A program made the position numbers and the translations under genes. The notes under the pieces are model-generated. The model saw only the letters and a program-made list of their open reading frames with translations. It did no database searches and had not been told where the DNA came from. A stretch of DNA of 48,878 bases from a virus. Below, in pieces: positions 12,236 through 20,442 of this stretch (position 1 is the stretch's first letter; each line of letters opens with the position of its first letter). The stretch is taken from the IMG/VR virus record IMGVR_UViG_3300025011_000071, positions 1 through 48,878 of that record, one strand, 5' to 3'.

Positions 12236-14902
12236 ATGAAAAGGCTAATAGGTGTACTCCTTCTTGTTTTCATAACAATCGGGAGTTTCTTTTCTTTTAG
12301 CAGTTATGCGTATAACTATTGGGGGTTTTTTAATAGAAGGAATATTATCGAAGAGTTAAGGACAATAGATTACTTTATCGGTGAAGGGGCTTTTGGTGTT
12401 TCTAATGCTCTTTCTATCCAAGCAAAAGCTATTTTCTCCCTTTCTTCCCTTGGAAGTTCTGGAGAGAAAACAGACTTAACAGTAGAAGCTTTTAATAGAA
12501 ACTCTGTTATCTCTACTCTCTCAGCTTTAGGAAGTTTAGGGGATTTAGGAACTCTTCTAGCAGAAGCTCAAAATGCAGCAAGTATCTCTGCTTCTCTTTC
12601 TTTAATCGGAAAAGGCTCAACGGGAGAAAGTTATATTTCTTCTATTATCGGATTAGGCTTAGGGGATTTTTCTCTTCTTGGAGAAGGGAGTTCTGGAGAT
12701 ATAGGAAGTCTTTCTCCTCTTATAGTTAATGAACCTTCTTTTCTTGCTGGTTATGGAGCTTTAGGTGGAGAGGGAATTCTTGATATTCTTGCTTCTATTG
12801 CTGTTCCAGATTTTTCTGCCGGAGCTTTAGGAAGCAATGGAAATCTTCTTGCTCTTGGTGGAAGTGGGATTGCAAATGTTACTAAGATTATTTCTGGCTA
12901 TGGAGCAAGCGGGGCGAAAGAAAATTTAACAATCCTTGCTTTAACAAATGTTTATCCAGAGTTAACAGGTTTAGGTTCTACAGGAGAGCTTGGAACTTTA
13001 ATTCCTCTTTCGATGCATAATCCTTTTTCTATTTCCGAAGGAAGTTCAGGGGGTAGTGATTTAAATCTTACAACTCTTGCTACTGTAGTTGTTGAAGATT
13101 TAATTCAAGGTAGCTCTTCTGGAGGTAGTATTGCTGCTCTTGGAGGAGAAGGGATTGTTAATAAAGAAACTCTTCTTTCTGGATATGGAAGTACAGGAGA
13201 GAAGGGAACTTTAGCTCAACTTGCACAGGCTATTACTTCTATAGCATTAAATGGCCTTGGGGCAACCGGAAGTTATGAAGATATAACAACAACAGCTAAG
13301 ACTTTTATAAATTTCCTTTTAACTGGAATAGGGGCAACTGGAACAGTTCCTTCTAGCCTTGCTACTTTGCAAAATATTGAAGTCTTAGGGAATATGGAAG
13401 GAGCTTTAGGCGGGATTAATAACTATCTAGAAGTGGATGGAGGAGAAGGAAGTTCTTTTTCAGAAGTTCTTCTTGATGGATATGGTTCTACTGGAGGAAA
13501 AGGAAATTTAACTGCACAAAATGGAGCTTTTGCTACACTTCTTTCTTATGGAGCTACAGGGAGTAAAACGAATTTAACTACAACTGCGCTTAATATCTCT
13601 TCTTTAACTAACCAAGGAGCTACGGGAGAAAAGGGAACACTAACCGCAACGGGGTATAATTCAAACTTTCTTTATGACTCTTTTACGGGAACAAACGGAA
13701 CAGTTCTTACTTCTCATACCGCAGATACAGGGCATAGCTGGACGGCAATAAGTGGATTTACTGCACATACAATAACTGGAAATAGAATCCATGGAGCTTC
13801 AGGGCTAAGAAAAACCCTTTCATCCGCAACTTCTTCAGGAACAAATATCTCTGTTACTTTTTCTATTTACGTAGTTAGTAACGTAAGCAGTTCAGAATCT
13901 CGTGTTATTGCTAGAAGTGATGCTTCTGGTGCGAATTATATCTATGCCGGATGGGCGCAAGGAACAGGAAGTACAGGAGCTTGGACTATATCCACAAGAG
14001 TTGCGGATAGTAATTATTACGTAGCTTCTGGAGATTTAGAGACTTTAACCGTAGGGCAGACTTATAACGCAGAGTTAGAAATAAGTGGAACAACTGCTAC
14101 GCTTTTTGTAAATGATGTTCAAAAAGCTACTGGTTCTGTCGCGGCTGTTTCTTCCGCCGGAAAAATTGGGGTTTATTCTAACAACGGAGAATCTACCACT
14201 GGTTATCACATAGGAAATATTGGAGCTTATAATCATCCAACTGCTGTTCTTCTTGCTGGTTTAGGAAGTACAGGAGATATAAATACTTTTACTTCTGTTG
14301 TTGGAACTTCTGCTGGAGATAGTTTTTCAATTACTGATGATTTTAATAGAGCCGATGCTAATCCTCCTAGTGGTAATTGGGTAGAAGACGCTGGAACTGG
14401 TTGGTTTATAACTACTAACTGGTTGGAAGATGATACTAATAGTGGAGTTTCTGTACTTAGGCATACTGTAGCTTTAGACAACGCTTACAGGCAGTTTGCA
14501 AAAATACATGTTTTAAACAAAGTTTCAACTGATCAAGTAGGGCTTAGATTTAGAATGACCAGTACATTTACTGATGCACATTATAGACTTTTATGTACTA
14601 ACACAACTACTACTTGGCAAAGTCATGGGGGATCAACAGTACAAAGTGGTTCTTTAGCTTTAGCTTCTGGAAATTGGTTAGGCTTAGAAGTTGAAGGCAC
14701 TGGAACAGATACTGTAGTAAAAGTATGGGTATGGGCAAATGATCCTGGAGCTAGAAGTACTTGGGGTACTGCTGGTTTGACATTTACTAATAATCCTGCA
14801 ACTGCTGCTAATACTGGTTTATACATTGGAATTGGGGATTATGCAACGTATAATTATCGAGTAGATGATTTTGCAGCGGGGAGTTCCGCAAATGCGCCTT
14901 AA
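12236..14902 (+). CDS. Exported repeat protein with two lectin-like domains, 888 aa
   Basis: AAAGGAG precedes ATG 12236. The signal peptide ends near residue 25 (SSYA). Residues about 45-470 hold roughly twenty copies of a 20-28 residue unit with the core G-x-G-[SA]-[ST]-G-x-x-x-x-L (for example GYGSTGEKGTL, GLGSTGELGTL). Two concanavalin/LamG-like beta-sandwich domains follow, at about 480-660 (YDSFTGTNGTVL, then VGQTYNAELEISG) and 695-885 (TDDFNRADANPPSGNW). The architecture suits a polysaccharide-binding adhesin or fibre. A Sec signal is unusual for a virion fibre, because such proteins are normally assembled in the cytoplasm. The 3' end overlaps the next gene by 11 nt. Confidence 0.8.
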   Translation: MKRLIGVLLLVFITIGSFFSFSSYAYNYWGFFNRRNIIEELRTIDYFIGEGAFGVSNALSIQAKAIFSLSSLGSSGEKTDLTVEAFNRNSVISTLSALGSLGDLGTLLAEAQNAASISASLSLIGKGSTGESYISSIIGLGLGDFSLLGEGSSGDIGSLSPLIVNEPSFLAGYGALGGEGILDILASIAVPDFSAGALGSNGNLLALGGSGIANVTKIISGYGASGAKENLTILALTNVYPELTGLGSTGELGTLIPLSMHNPFSISEGSSGGSDLNLTTLATVVVEDLIQGSSSGGSIAALGGEGIVNKETLLSGYGSTGEKGTLAQLAQAITSIALNGLGATGSYEDITTTAKTFINFLLTGIGATGTVPSSLATLQNIEVLGNMEGALGGINNYLEVDGGEGSSFSEVLLDGYGSTGGKGNLTAQNGAFATLLSYGATGSKTNLTTTALNISSLTNQGATGEKGTLTATGYNSNFLYDSFTGTNGTVLTSHTADTGHSWTAISGFTAHTITGNRIHGASGLRKTLSSATSSGTNISVTFSIYVVSNVSSSESRVIARSDASGANYIYAGWAQGTGSTGAWTISTRVADSNYYVASGDLETLTVGQTYNAELEISGTTATLFVNDVQKATGSVAAVSSAGKIGVYSNNGESTTGYHIGNIGAYNHPTAVLLAGLGSTGDINTFTSVVGTSAGDSFSITDDFNRADANPPSGNWVEDAGTGWFITTNWLEDDTNSGVSVLRHTVALDNAYRQFAKIHVLNKVSTDQVGLRFRMTSTFTDAHYRLLCTNTTTTWQSHGGSTVQSGSLALASGNWLGLEVEGTGTDTVVKVWVWANDPGARSTWGTAGLTFTNNPATAANTGLYIGIGDYATYNYRVDDFAAGSSANAP

Positions 14903-16400
14903 ATTATTAATTTTGGCATTATTTATTCTTTTATTCCCTGCACTAGCACAGGCAACGATACATTATGCTTCAGCCACTGGTTCTGCTAGTTGGGCTTCTA
15001 GTATATCACAGAATACTCCTTGTTCAGCTACGACAGCTATGTCCAATGCTTTAGCTGGAGATACGGTATATTTTCGGGGGGGTATTTATGCTTTAGGCCA
15101 ATCAGATAATAATATTAAAGGAGTTGGAGTGCTAACTCCTAGCCATAGTGGAACTTCTGATACTAATAGAATTGTATTTGAGGCTTACCCTGGAGAAACT
15201 CCTCATTTAAGGACAACAGTTTCAGGTTCAATTATCTCTAGGGCTTGGGGAGATACAGGGCATGATTATACTACTTTAAGAGGGTTTACTATTTCTGGTA
15301 TTGGTGCAGTAAATGGTAATTTTGGTAGTGTAGGAATAGGAAATGGTAGTATAGGAACTGTAATAGATAGATGTATTTTTGTTGGTGATCCTGCTGGGGG
15401 GACTAATACAGATAATATCTCAGGCATTGCTTTTGGTGAAGATTCAAATTATACGGTTATAAGTAATTGCACATTTACAGATTATTGGGATACAGCTAAT
15501 AACCATAATACTAGCGCGATTAAAACTTATTTTGCTCAGTATTTAACTGTTACTAATTGCAACTTTATTCACAGCACTGTCGCAATTTATAATAAACAAG
15601 CAAGTAATTTTAATAATTATAGTAATAATTATATCTACAATTCTAATACTGCTATTTTAGTTAACGTAGATAATGTAGGCAATTCAAGTAATGGCACGGT
15701 GGCTAATAATATAATAATTGATTCCTCTTATTCTGCTCTTACATTAGAAAGACAATCAACTAACTATACCCCAAATTGGGCTATAAATAATAATACTATT
15801 TATAATCACTCAACAACAGCAAGAATGATTAGTATAAATAATTCTACTGGTAGGTATGTTTATAATAATATCTTAGGGGGTAATGTAAATGAAGGTACTG
15901 TTAGATACATAGCAGATTCAACTATTGATGCTGATGATCATAATTTATACTATAATACTGTTTTTTCAGTGTATAGAAATACTACTAATTACTCTTCTTT
16001 ATCTGCATGGCAAGCTTCAGGAGTTTTAACTGGAGGTGGCAATCCTGGAGTAGGTTCTTTAAGAACAGTTACACAAAATATATGGCAAAATAGCTCTGGA
16101 ACTTTAAGTCAAATAAATGACTTCATTCTAGTTAGTGGTTCACCAGCTTTAAACACAGGTAGAACAGGTAATATAGGTGCCAATCCTACTACAGTAGGAG
16201 TAACAAACTTAACAAACTTCTCTGTTATTACTAATTTAGGAGGAATTGGGAGCAATGGAGAGAAAGGAGTTTTAAGTTTAAAAAGTAATATTATTAAAAC
16301 AAATCTTAGTCTAGGTAGTAGTGGAAATTACACTCCTCTTTCTTCACTTATTTTAGTATCAAAAATAATTATAAAAAAAATAAATATCTTAATACAATAA
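14892..16400 (+). CDS. Exported parallel beta-helix (pectin-lyase-fold) protein, 502 aa
   Basis: ATG 14892 is chosen over ATG 14865: GGGGAG lies 8 nt upstream and it gives an exact signal peptide, MRLKLLILALFILLFPALA-QA. After it come TIHYASATGSASW and DTVYFRGGIYALGQ, then many short Asn-rich beta-helix rungs (NNYIYNSNTAILVN, NNTIYNH), as in DUF1565 and pectate-lyase-like proteins. The C-terminal 80 residues carry two GSNGEKG/GSSGNYT repeats like those of the 888-aa neighbour. It probably binds or degrades glycans. No catalytic triad could be assigned by eye. Confidence 0.8.
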   Translation: MRLKLLILALFILLFPALAQATIHYASATGSASWASSISQNTPCSATTAMSNALAGDTVYFRGGIYALGQSDNNIKGVGVLTPSHSGTSDTNRIVFEAYPGETPHLRTTVSGSIISRAWGDTGHDYTTLRGFTISGIGAVNGNFGSVGIGNGSIGTVIDRCIFVGDPAGGTNTDNISGIAFGEDSNYTVISNCTFTDYWDTANNHNTSAIKTYFAQYLTVTNCNFIHSTVAIYNKQASNFNNYSNNYIYNSNTAILVNVDNVGNSSNGTVANNIIIDSSYSALTLERQSTNYTPNWAINNNTIYNHSTTARMISINNSTGRYVYNNILGGNVNEGTVRYIADSTIDADDHNLYYNTVFSVYRNTTNYSSLSAWQASGVLTGGGNPGVGSLRTVTQNIWQNSSGTLSQINDFILVSGSPALNTGRTGNIGANPTTVGVTNLTNFSVITNLGGIGSNGEKGVLSLKSNIIKTNLSLGSSGNYTPLSSLILVSKIIIKKINILIQ

Positions 16401-16413
16401 AAAGAGGTTAAAA

Positions 16414-16623
16414 ATGAAAAAGTTAATTATTATTATTTCTATTCTTTTTCTTTCAGCTTGTGCAACTGTTGCTGGTCCGGAAATAAAAACGGCTGATCCG
16501 GAAATTCAAACGGCAAAAGCACAAATGGGAATGGGAGCTTTAACTCTTAGTGCTAGAAAAGGTCTTGTTACGACCACAACTGGGCCTAATGGAAATACTT
16601 CCATTATGGTAACAATCAAGTAG
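16414..16623 (+). CDS. Small lipoprotein, 69 aa
   Basis: AAAAGAGG precedes the ATG. The lipobox LSAC follows a hydrophobic signal (MKKLIIIISILFLSAC), giving a 55-residue lipid-anchored mature protein. It has a Gln/Lys/Ala segment (ADPEIQTAKAQMGMGALTLSARKG) and ends TSIMVTIK. It lies between two exported proteins, not beside the lysis genes, so an outer-spanin role is unlikely. It may anchor or chaperone the neighbouring surface proteins, which is speculative. Confidence 0.75.
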   Translation: MKKLIIIISILFLSACATVAGPEIKTADPEIQTAKAQMGMGALTLSARKGLVTTTTGPNGNTSIMVTIK

Positions 16624-16640
16624 TAAAAGGAGTTTTAAAA

Positions 16641-17159
16641 ATGAAAAGATTTCTTTCTGTTTTCGTAGCAATAGCTTTTCTCTCTCTTGCTTCTTATTCC
16701 GAAGCGGCTTTTACTGCGGGTATGACACAGATAGCAAAAGAAGCAGCTATGGACGCTGCTTATATAACTGGTGCTCCGGTTATTAAAATGGCCTTGGGTC
16801 TGCAAAGTGCAAATACGGCGATAAATACTGCGACTACTGATTACACTTCTTTTACTGATCTTGGAACGGCACATGGATACACGGCTGGTGGGAATACTCT
16901 TTCTTCCTGCACTTCCGTTTCTACTGCTGGTTCTTCCCCTCTGGCAGCAGATTTTAACTGCACTGGTGGACTTGTTTGGACGGCTACAGACAGCACTGGT
17001 ATTACTGCTGACTGCGCAGTTCTTTATAACAGCACTTCTGGAAAAATAATGGCTCTTTATACCTTTACCTCTGCTGCTGCAACAGGTAACGGAGCTACTT
17101 TTACAATAACTCCTCCGACTGTTTCTTCTTCCGTTCGCGGTATGATGTATATTCAATAA
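16641..17159 (+). CDS. Exported structural-like beta protein, 172 aa
   Basis: AAAAGGAG precedes the ATG. The signal peptide is MKRFLSVFVAIAFLSLASYSEA. The mature region starts FTAGMTQIAKEAAMDAAYITGAPVIKMAL, then has a beta-sandwich pattern (WTATDSTGITADCAVLYNSTSGKIMALYTF) ending FTITPP and MMYIQ. This strand pattern resembles phage capsid- or tail-associated decoration and fibre-base proteins, but those lack signal peptides. It is followed by a strong terminator. Confidence 0.7.
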   Translation: MKRFLSVFVAIAFLSLASYSEAAFTAGMTQIAKEAAMDAAYITGAPVIKMALGLQSANTAINTATTDYTSFTDLGTAHGYTAGGNTLSSCTSVSTAGSSPLAADFNCTGGLVWTATDSTGITADCAVLYNSTSGKIMALYTFTSAAATGNGATFTITPPTVSSSVRGMMYIQ

Positions 17160-17167
17160 GTTAAAGA

Positions 17168-17208
17168 GGGGAGTTAGTGCAAGGAAAAAGGCTAGCTCCC
17201 CTTTTTTT
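17168..17208 (+). terminator. Intrinsic terminator after the 16641 gene
   Basis: GGGGAGTTAG (17168-17177) pairs with CTAGCTCCCC (17192-17201), 10 bp including one G-U, then seven T. It divides the exported-protein island into two transcription units. Confidence 0.85.
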
Positions 17209-17236
17209 ATCCTTCTTTTCTTTTGGAGGTTTTAAA

Positions 17237-20011
17237 ATGAAGAAGATTCTTTATTTATTTTTCCTTTCTTTTTTTCTTTCTTCGACTAATAGCTTTGCTG
17301 TTTATTCCTTGCCTACAAGTAGCAATTCTAACGGGACAAATAACGCTAGAAATAGTATAACTTGGGCAGGGAATGTAGGGGTTCTCGGAGGGATTCCAGA
17401 TAGGGCTACTATTTATACAACCGTAGCAGTAGGTGGGAATATTCAAACGGCGATAAATAATTGCCCTTTAGGACAAGTTGTAAAACTCGCTTCTGGAACA
17501 CATTCTATTTCTTCTCAGCTTTATTTAAAAAGCGGAATAACTCTCCGTGGAAATGGCATGGGAGTTACGATTATTCAACCTACTACTGCTATCTCCGGCA
17601 GTCCCGTTAGATTTTCTTCCGGTGGGACTTTAAGCTCTTCCCTTGTTTTTTCCACTGGACTTGCAAAAGGTTCTACGGTTATCGGAACTTCTACTTCTCA
17701 TGGTTGGGCTGTTGGGGATAAGATTCTTCTAGATCAACTTTTAAGTAGTTCTGATTCTCCTCCAGTAGATGATGGAAGTAGGACTTATACTGACTATGCA
17801 AGAAATAGCGATAGACTTCCTGGACAGATAGTGAAAGTTATTAGAGTTATTTCTTCTACTTCTGTAGAAATAGAAATCCCTACTTATTGGAACTATAACT
17901 CTTCTCGAAGCCCACAAGCTACTAAAATAAATAACTGGATGGATAATGCCGGGATAGAAGATTTAACTATTAATAACGCAAATGGAGGGTCTAGCCAAAC
18001 AGGTTGGGGAGGTTCTTTAACTATGCACGCTACAGATAACTGCTGGTTAAAGAGAGTAGAAGTTATTGGTTCTTACATGTCTGCTATTAATATCCGTTAT
18101 GGGTATAGAGATACTATTCAGTTTTCTAAATGGCATGAGGGAATTCCAGCAACTCCTTATCAGGGTTCTCCTCAGTATGATACAAGTAGAGCTTATGGAG
18201 CACAACTTAATCCCGTCAGTGCTTCTCTTTTTGAAGCAAATGAAATTTATCATTTAGACATGGCATTTATGCTTGTTGGGCAATGTTCAGGGAATGTTTT
18301 TGGGTATAACTATATTTGGGGAATGCAATACGCTCCAAGTGCTTCTTGGCAAGTGGATACAGTAAGAGCACATGGCGGGCATCCTATGATGAATTTAATA
18401 GAAGGGAACTGGACTGTAGGAACAATGAAGTTTGATAACACTTGGGGGACTTCGAGTCATAATACTTTTTTTAGAAATAAAATACGACTAGAGACAAGTA
18501 GAACTAGCTCTGCTCAGGATTTTAACTTCTATCCAACAGTTTGGTATAATAACGCAATAGGGAATGTTTTAGGTACAGCGGGTTTTGAGACGGCTTATTC
18601 TACAACTGCTGGAAGCTCTACAAAAGCGATTATAGGTTATTCAAGTTCTAATCAACACTTTTTCCATGCAAACTGGAACTCGGTTAATAACACAACTCTT
18701 TACAATGGAAGTGAGGATCAAGTTCTTCCTGCTTCTTTTTATCTTTCTTCTAAACCCTCTTGGATGGGAAGTGGAACTCCTTGGCCGGCAATAGGTCCAG
18801 ATGTTTCTCCAATGGCACCGGCACAACCTGCTTTTGGAGATATGCCTTGGGATATACAAGAAGAAACAGACACAACTCCACCTGTTCTTTCTGCTGGAAG
18901 TCCAAGTGGGAATCTTCCATCTGGAACTACTTCTACTTCTGTTTCTCTTAGTACTAACGAAGCTGCTACTTGTAAATGGAGCCTTTCTTCTGGAACTTCT
19001 TATGCCTCTATGAGTAATACTTTTACTACTACAGGAAATTTAACTCATTCTTTTACTAAATCTGGATTAACAAATGGAAGTTCTTATAATACTTATGTAA
19101 GATGCTCTGACGGGATTAATGTAAATACCTCTGATTATCTTATTTCTTTTACTGTTAATAACACAACTCCTACACTTTCTGTTTTTGATACTTTTACTGA
19201 TCCTAATGGAACTGCACTTACGGGGCATACTTCTGAGACTTCTGCTACTTGGGATAACAATCCCTATGCAGGAACTGGAACAATTACAATACAGAATAAT
19301 AGAATCTATAGCAATCAAGCCTTTGGGACTTATTATGTTTCTAACTATGCTCCCGTTTTAAATGCAACTCTTAGTGCAGATTTATACGTCGCTAGCAATG
19401 CTACTTATGCTGCTTCTGGTTTAACTCTTAGACAATCAATAACTGATGCCACGATGTATGTTTTTAGATATAAACTTAGCGAAGGTGCCTGGGTTTTAGA
19501 AAAACTAGTAAGTAATGTTGTAAGTAATTTAGGAAGTTATCCGGCTACTTTAACAGTAGGGCAAACTTATCACATGACTTTTGTTATCAATGGCTCGACA
19601 CTTAATGGTTTTGTAAATGGAGTTAATATCCTAACTGTTACTGATACTTCTATATCTACCCCTGGATATATCGGGGTAAGGCTTTATTACGGGAGTTCTA
19701 CAACTGGTTATCATCTTGATAACTTTGAACTTCTTACTTCTGCAAATGCTTATGCTGCTCTCACTGGAAAAGGAAGTACCGGGGGATTTGGATATTTAAG
19801 TATAAGTTCTTCAAACCCCGTTACAAGATCTTTCTTCACTGGACCTTTTGGTGGTACTGGGGCAGGAAATTTACCTTATCCAGTAAAAACAACAGGGAAG
19901 ATTATTGCTGAAACTACTGAAGGTAGCTTTGGAGATATTTCAACAGAAATATCCTTCTCCGCATCAATACCAAAATATAATAAAAAAACTGGAAGGATTA
20001 TTATTCAATAA
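17237..20011 (+). CDS. Exported pectate-lyase-fold / Ig-like / lectin protein, 924 aa
   Basis: ATG 17237 is chosen (TGGAGG 7 nt upstream, exact signal peptide MKKILYLFFLSFFLSS then NSFA). Residues about 20-540 form a right-handed beta-helix: VGGNIQTAINNCP, KLASGTHSISSQLYLKSG and ITLRGNGMGVTII are the usual start of pectate-lyase-superfamily domains. About 547-640 is an Ig/FN3-like module (PSGTTSTSVSLSTNEAATC, then YNTYVRCSDG) of a kind common in bacterial extracellular enzymes. About 648-835 is a LamG-like lectin domain related to that of the 12236 protein. The last 80 residues carry GKGSTGGFG-type repeats and end TGRIIIQ. It is probably a glycan depolymerase or adhesin, with domains likely acquired from bacteria. 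Confidence 0.82.
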   Translation: MKKILYLFFLSFFLSSTNSFAVYSLPTSSNSNGTNNARNSITWAGNVGVLGGIPDRATIYTTVAVGGNIQTAINNCPLGQVVKLASGTHSISSQLYLKSGITLRGNGMGVTIIQPTTAISGSPVRFSSGGTLSSSLVFSTGLAKGSTVIGTSTSHGWAVGDKILLDQLLSSSDSPPVDDGSRTYTDYARNSDRLPGQIVKVIRVISSTSVEIEIPTYWNYNSSRSPQATKINNWMDNAGIEDLTINNANGGSSQTGWGGSLTMHATDNCWLKRVEVIGSYMSAINIRYGYRDTIQFSKWHEGIPATPYQGSPQYDTSRAYGAQLNPVSASLFEANEIYHLDMAFMLVGQCSGNVFGYNYIWGMQYAPSASWQVDTVRAHGGHPMMNLIEGNWTVGTMKFDNTWGTSSHNTFFRNKIRLETSRTSSAQDFNFYPTVWYNNAIGNVLGTAGFETAYSTTAGSSTKAIIGYSSSNQHFFHANWNSVNNTTLYNGSEDQVLPASFYLSSKPSWMGSGTPWPAIGPDVSPMAPAQPAFGDMPWDIQEETDTTPPVLSAGSPSGNLPSGTTSTSVSLSTNEAATCKWSLSSGTSYASMSNTFTTTGNLTHSFTKSGLTNGSSYNTYVRCSDGINVNTSDYLISFTVNNTTPTLSVFDTFTDPNGTALTGHTSETSATWDNNPYAGTGTITIQNNRIYSNQAFGTYYVSNYAPVLNATLSADLYVASNATYAASGLTLRQSITDATMYVFRYKLSEGAWVLEKLVSNVVSNLGSYPATLTVGQTYHMTFVINGSTLNGFVNGVNILTVTDTSISTPGYIGVRLYYGSSTTGYHLDNFELLTSANAYAALTGKGSTGGFGYLSISSSNPVTRSFFTGPFGGTGAGNLPYPVKTTGKIIAETTEGSFGDISTEISFSASIPKYNKKTGRIIIQ

Positions 20012-20021
20012 AAAAAAGTGG

Positions 20022-20046
20022 GCTGCGTATACTTAACCACGCAGAA
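20022..20046. other. Short inverted repeat between the island and the replication genes
   Basis: CTGCGT and ACGCAG flank a 10-nt spacer (ATACTTAACC) just before the 20058 gene. No T-tract follows, so it looks more like an operator or an mRNA hairpin than a terminator. Confidence 0.35.
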
Positions 20047-20057
20047 AGAAGGAAAGA

Positions 20058-20309
20058 ATGAATCTTTATGATATTCAAAAACCATTAACACAAATGGCTT
20101 ATGAAGAGGTTAAGGATTTTATAAGAGAGTTAAGATATCAAAGAACAGTAGATCACTCTCCTCCAAAGAAAGAGAAGAAAAAGAGAGAGAAGAAAGAAAA
20201 GAAAACAGATATCTCTCTTCTCTTTCAACTAACTTCAGAACAGGCAGATGAGTTTTTACTTCTTTTAGAAAAGGAGAAAGAGAAAAATGAATATTCAGGA
20301 ACAATGTAA
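20058..20309 (+). CDS. Hypothetical charged protein, 83 aa
   Basis: GAAGGAAAGA precedes the ATG. An N-terminal helix (MNLYDIQKPLTQMAYEEVKDFIREL) is followed by a Lys/Glu-rich linker (PPKKEKKKREKKEKK) and a second helix (LTSEQADEFLLLLEKEKE). Two helical ends joined by a flexible basic linker suggest a protein- or DNA-binding adaptor. It overlaps the next gene. Function is unknown. Confidence 0.6.
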   Translation: MNLYDIQKPLTQMAYEEVKDFIRELRYQRTVDHSPPKKEKKKREKKEKKTDISLLFQLTSEQADEFLLLLEKEKEKNEYSGTM

Positions 20310-20442
20310 GAAAGCTGGTTGTAAAGGATGGAATAATCCCCTGATTTGTGGAGGAGTTAAGCCTTGCCCGCTTGACGAAAAAGCAGCAGAGATGTTAAAA
20401 AAGGAGAAAAAAATTGGGATTTCTGGAAAAAGAAGAACTTAA
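20287..20442 (+). CDS. Small Cys-rich protein, 51 aa
   Basis: Its ATG overlaps the previous gene with AAAAGGAG upstream. Four Cys as CKKAGCKGW and LICGGVKPCP make a compact zinc-ribbon-like site, followed by a basic tail. It ends 28 nt inside the polymerase gene, which starts with TTG. The overlap suggests translational coupling of polymerase to this small protein. Confidence 0.65.
   Translation: MNIQEQCKKAGCKGWNNPLICGGVKPCPLDEKAAEMLKKEKKIGISGKRRT

Noticed and set aside
16414-16623. Outer spanin role for the 69-aa lipoprotein
   Set aside because: It lies in the exported-protein island, 28 kb from the lysis genes, and lacks a Pro-rich Rz1-like body. The 44532 lipoprotein is a better candidate.
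16635-17156. 173-codon minus-strand open frame opposite the 172-aa exported protein
   Set aside because: It mirrors the real gene, is Ser/Arg/Cys-rich without domains, and has no ribosome site.
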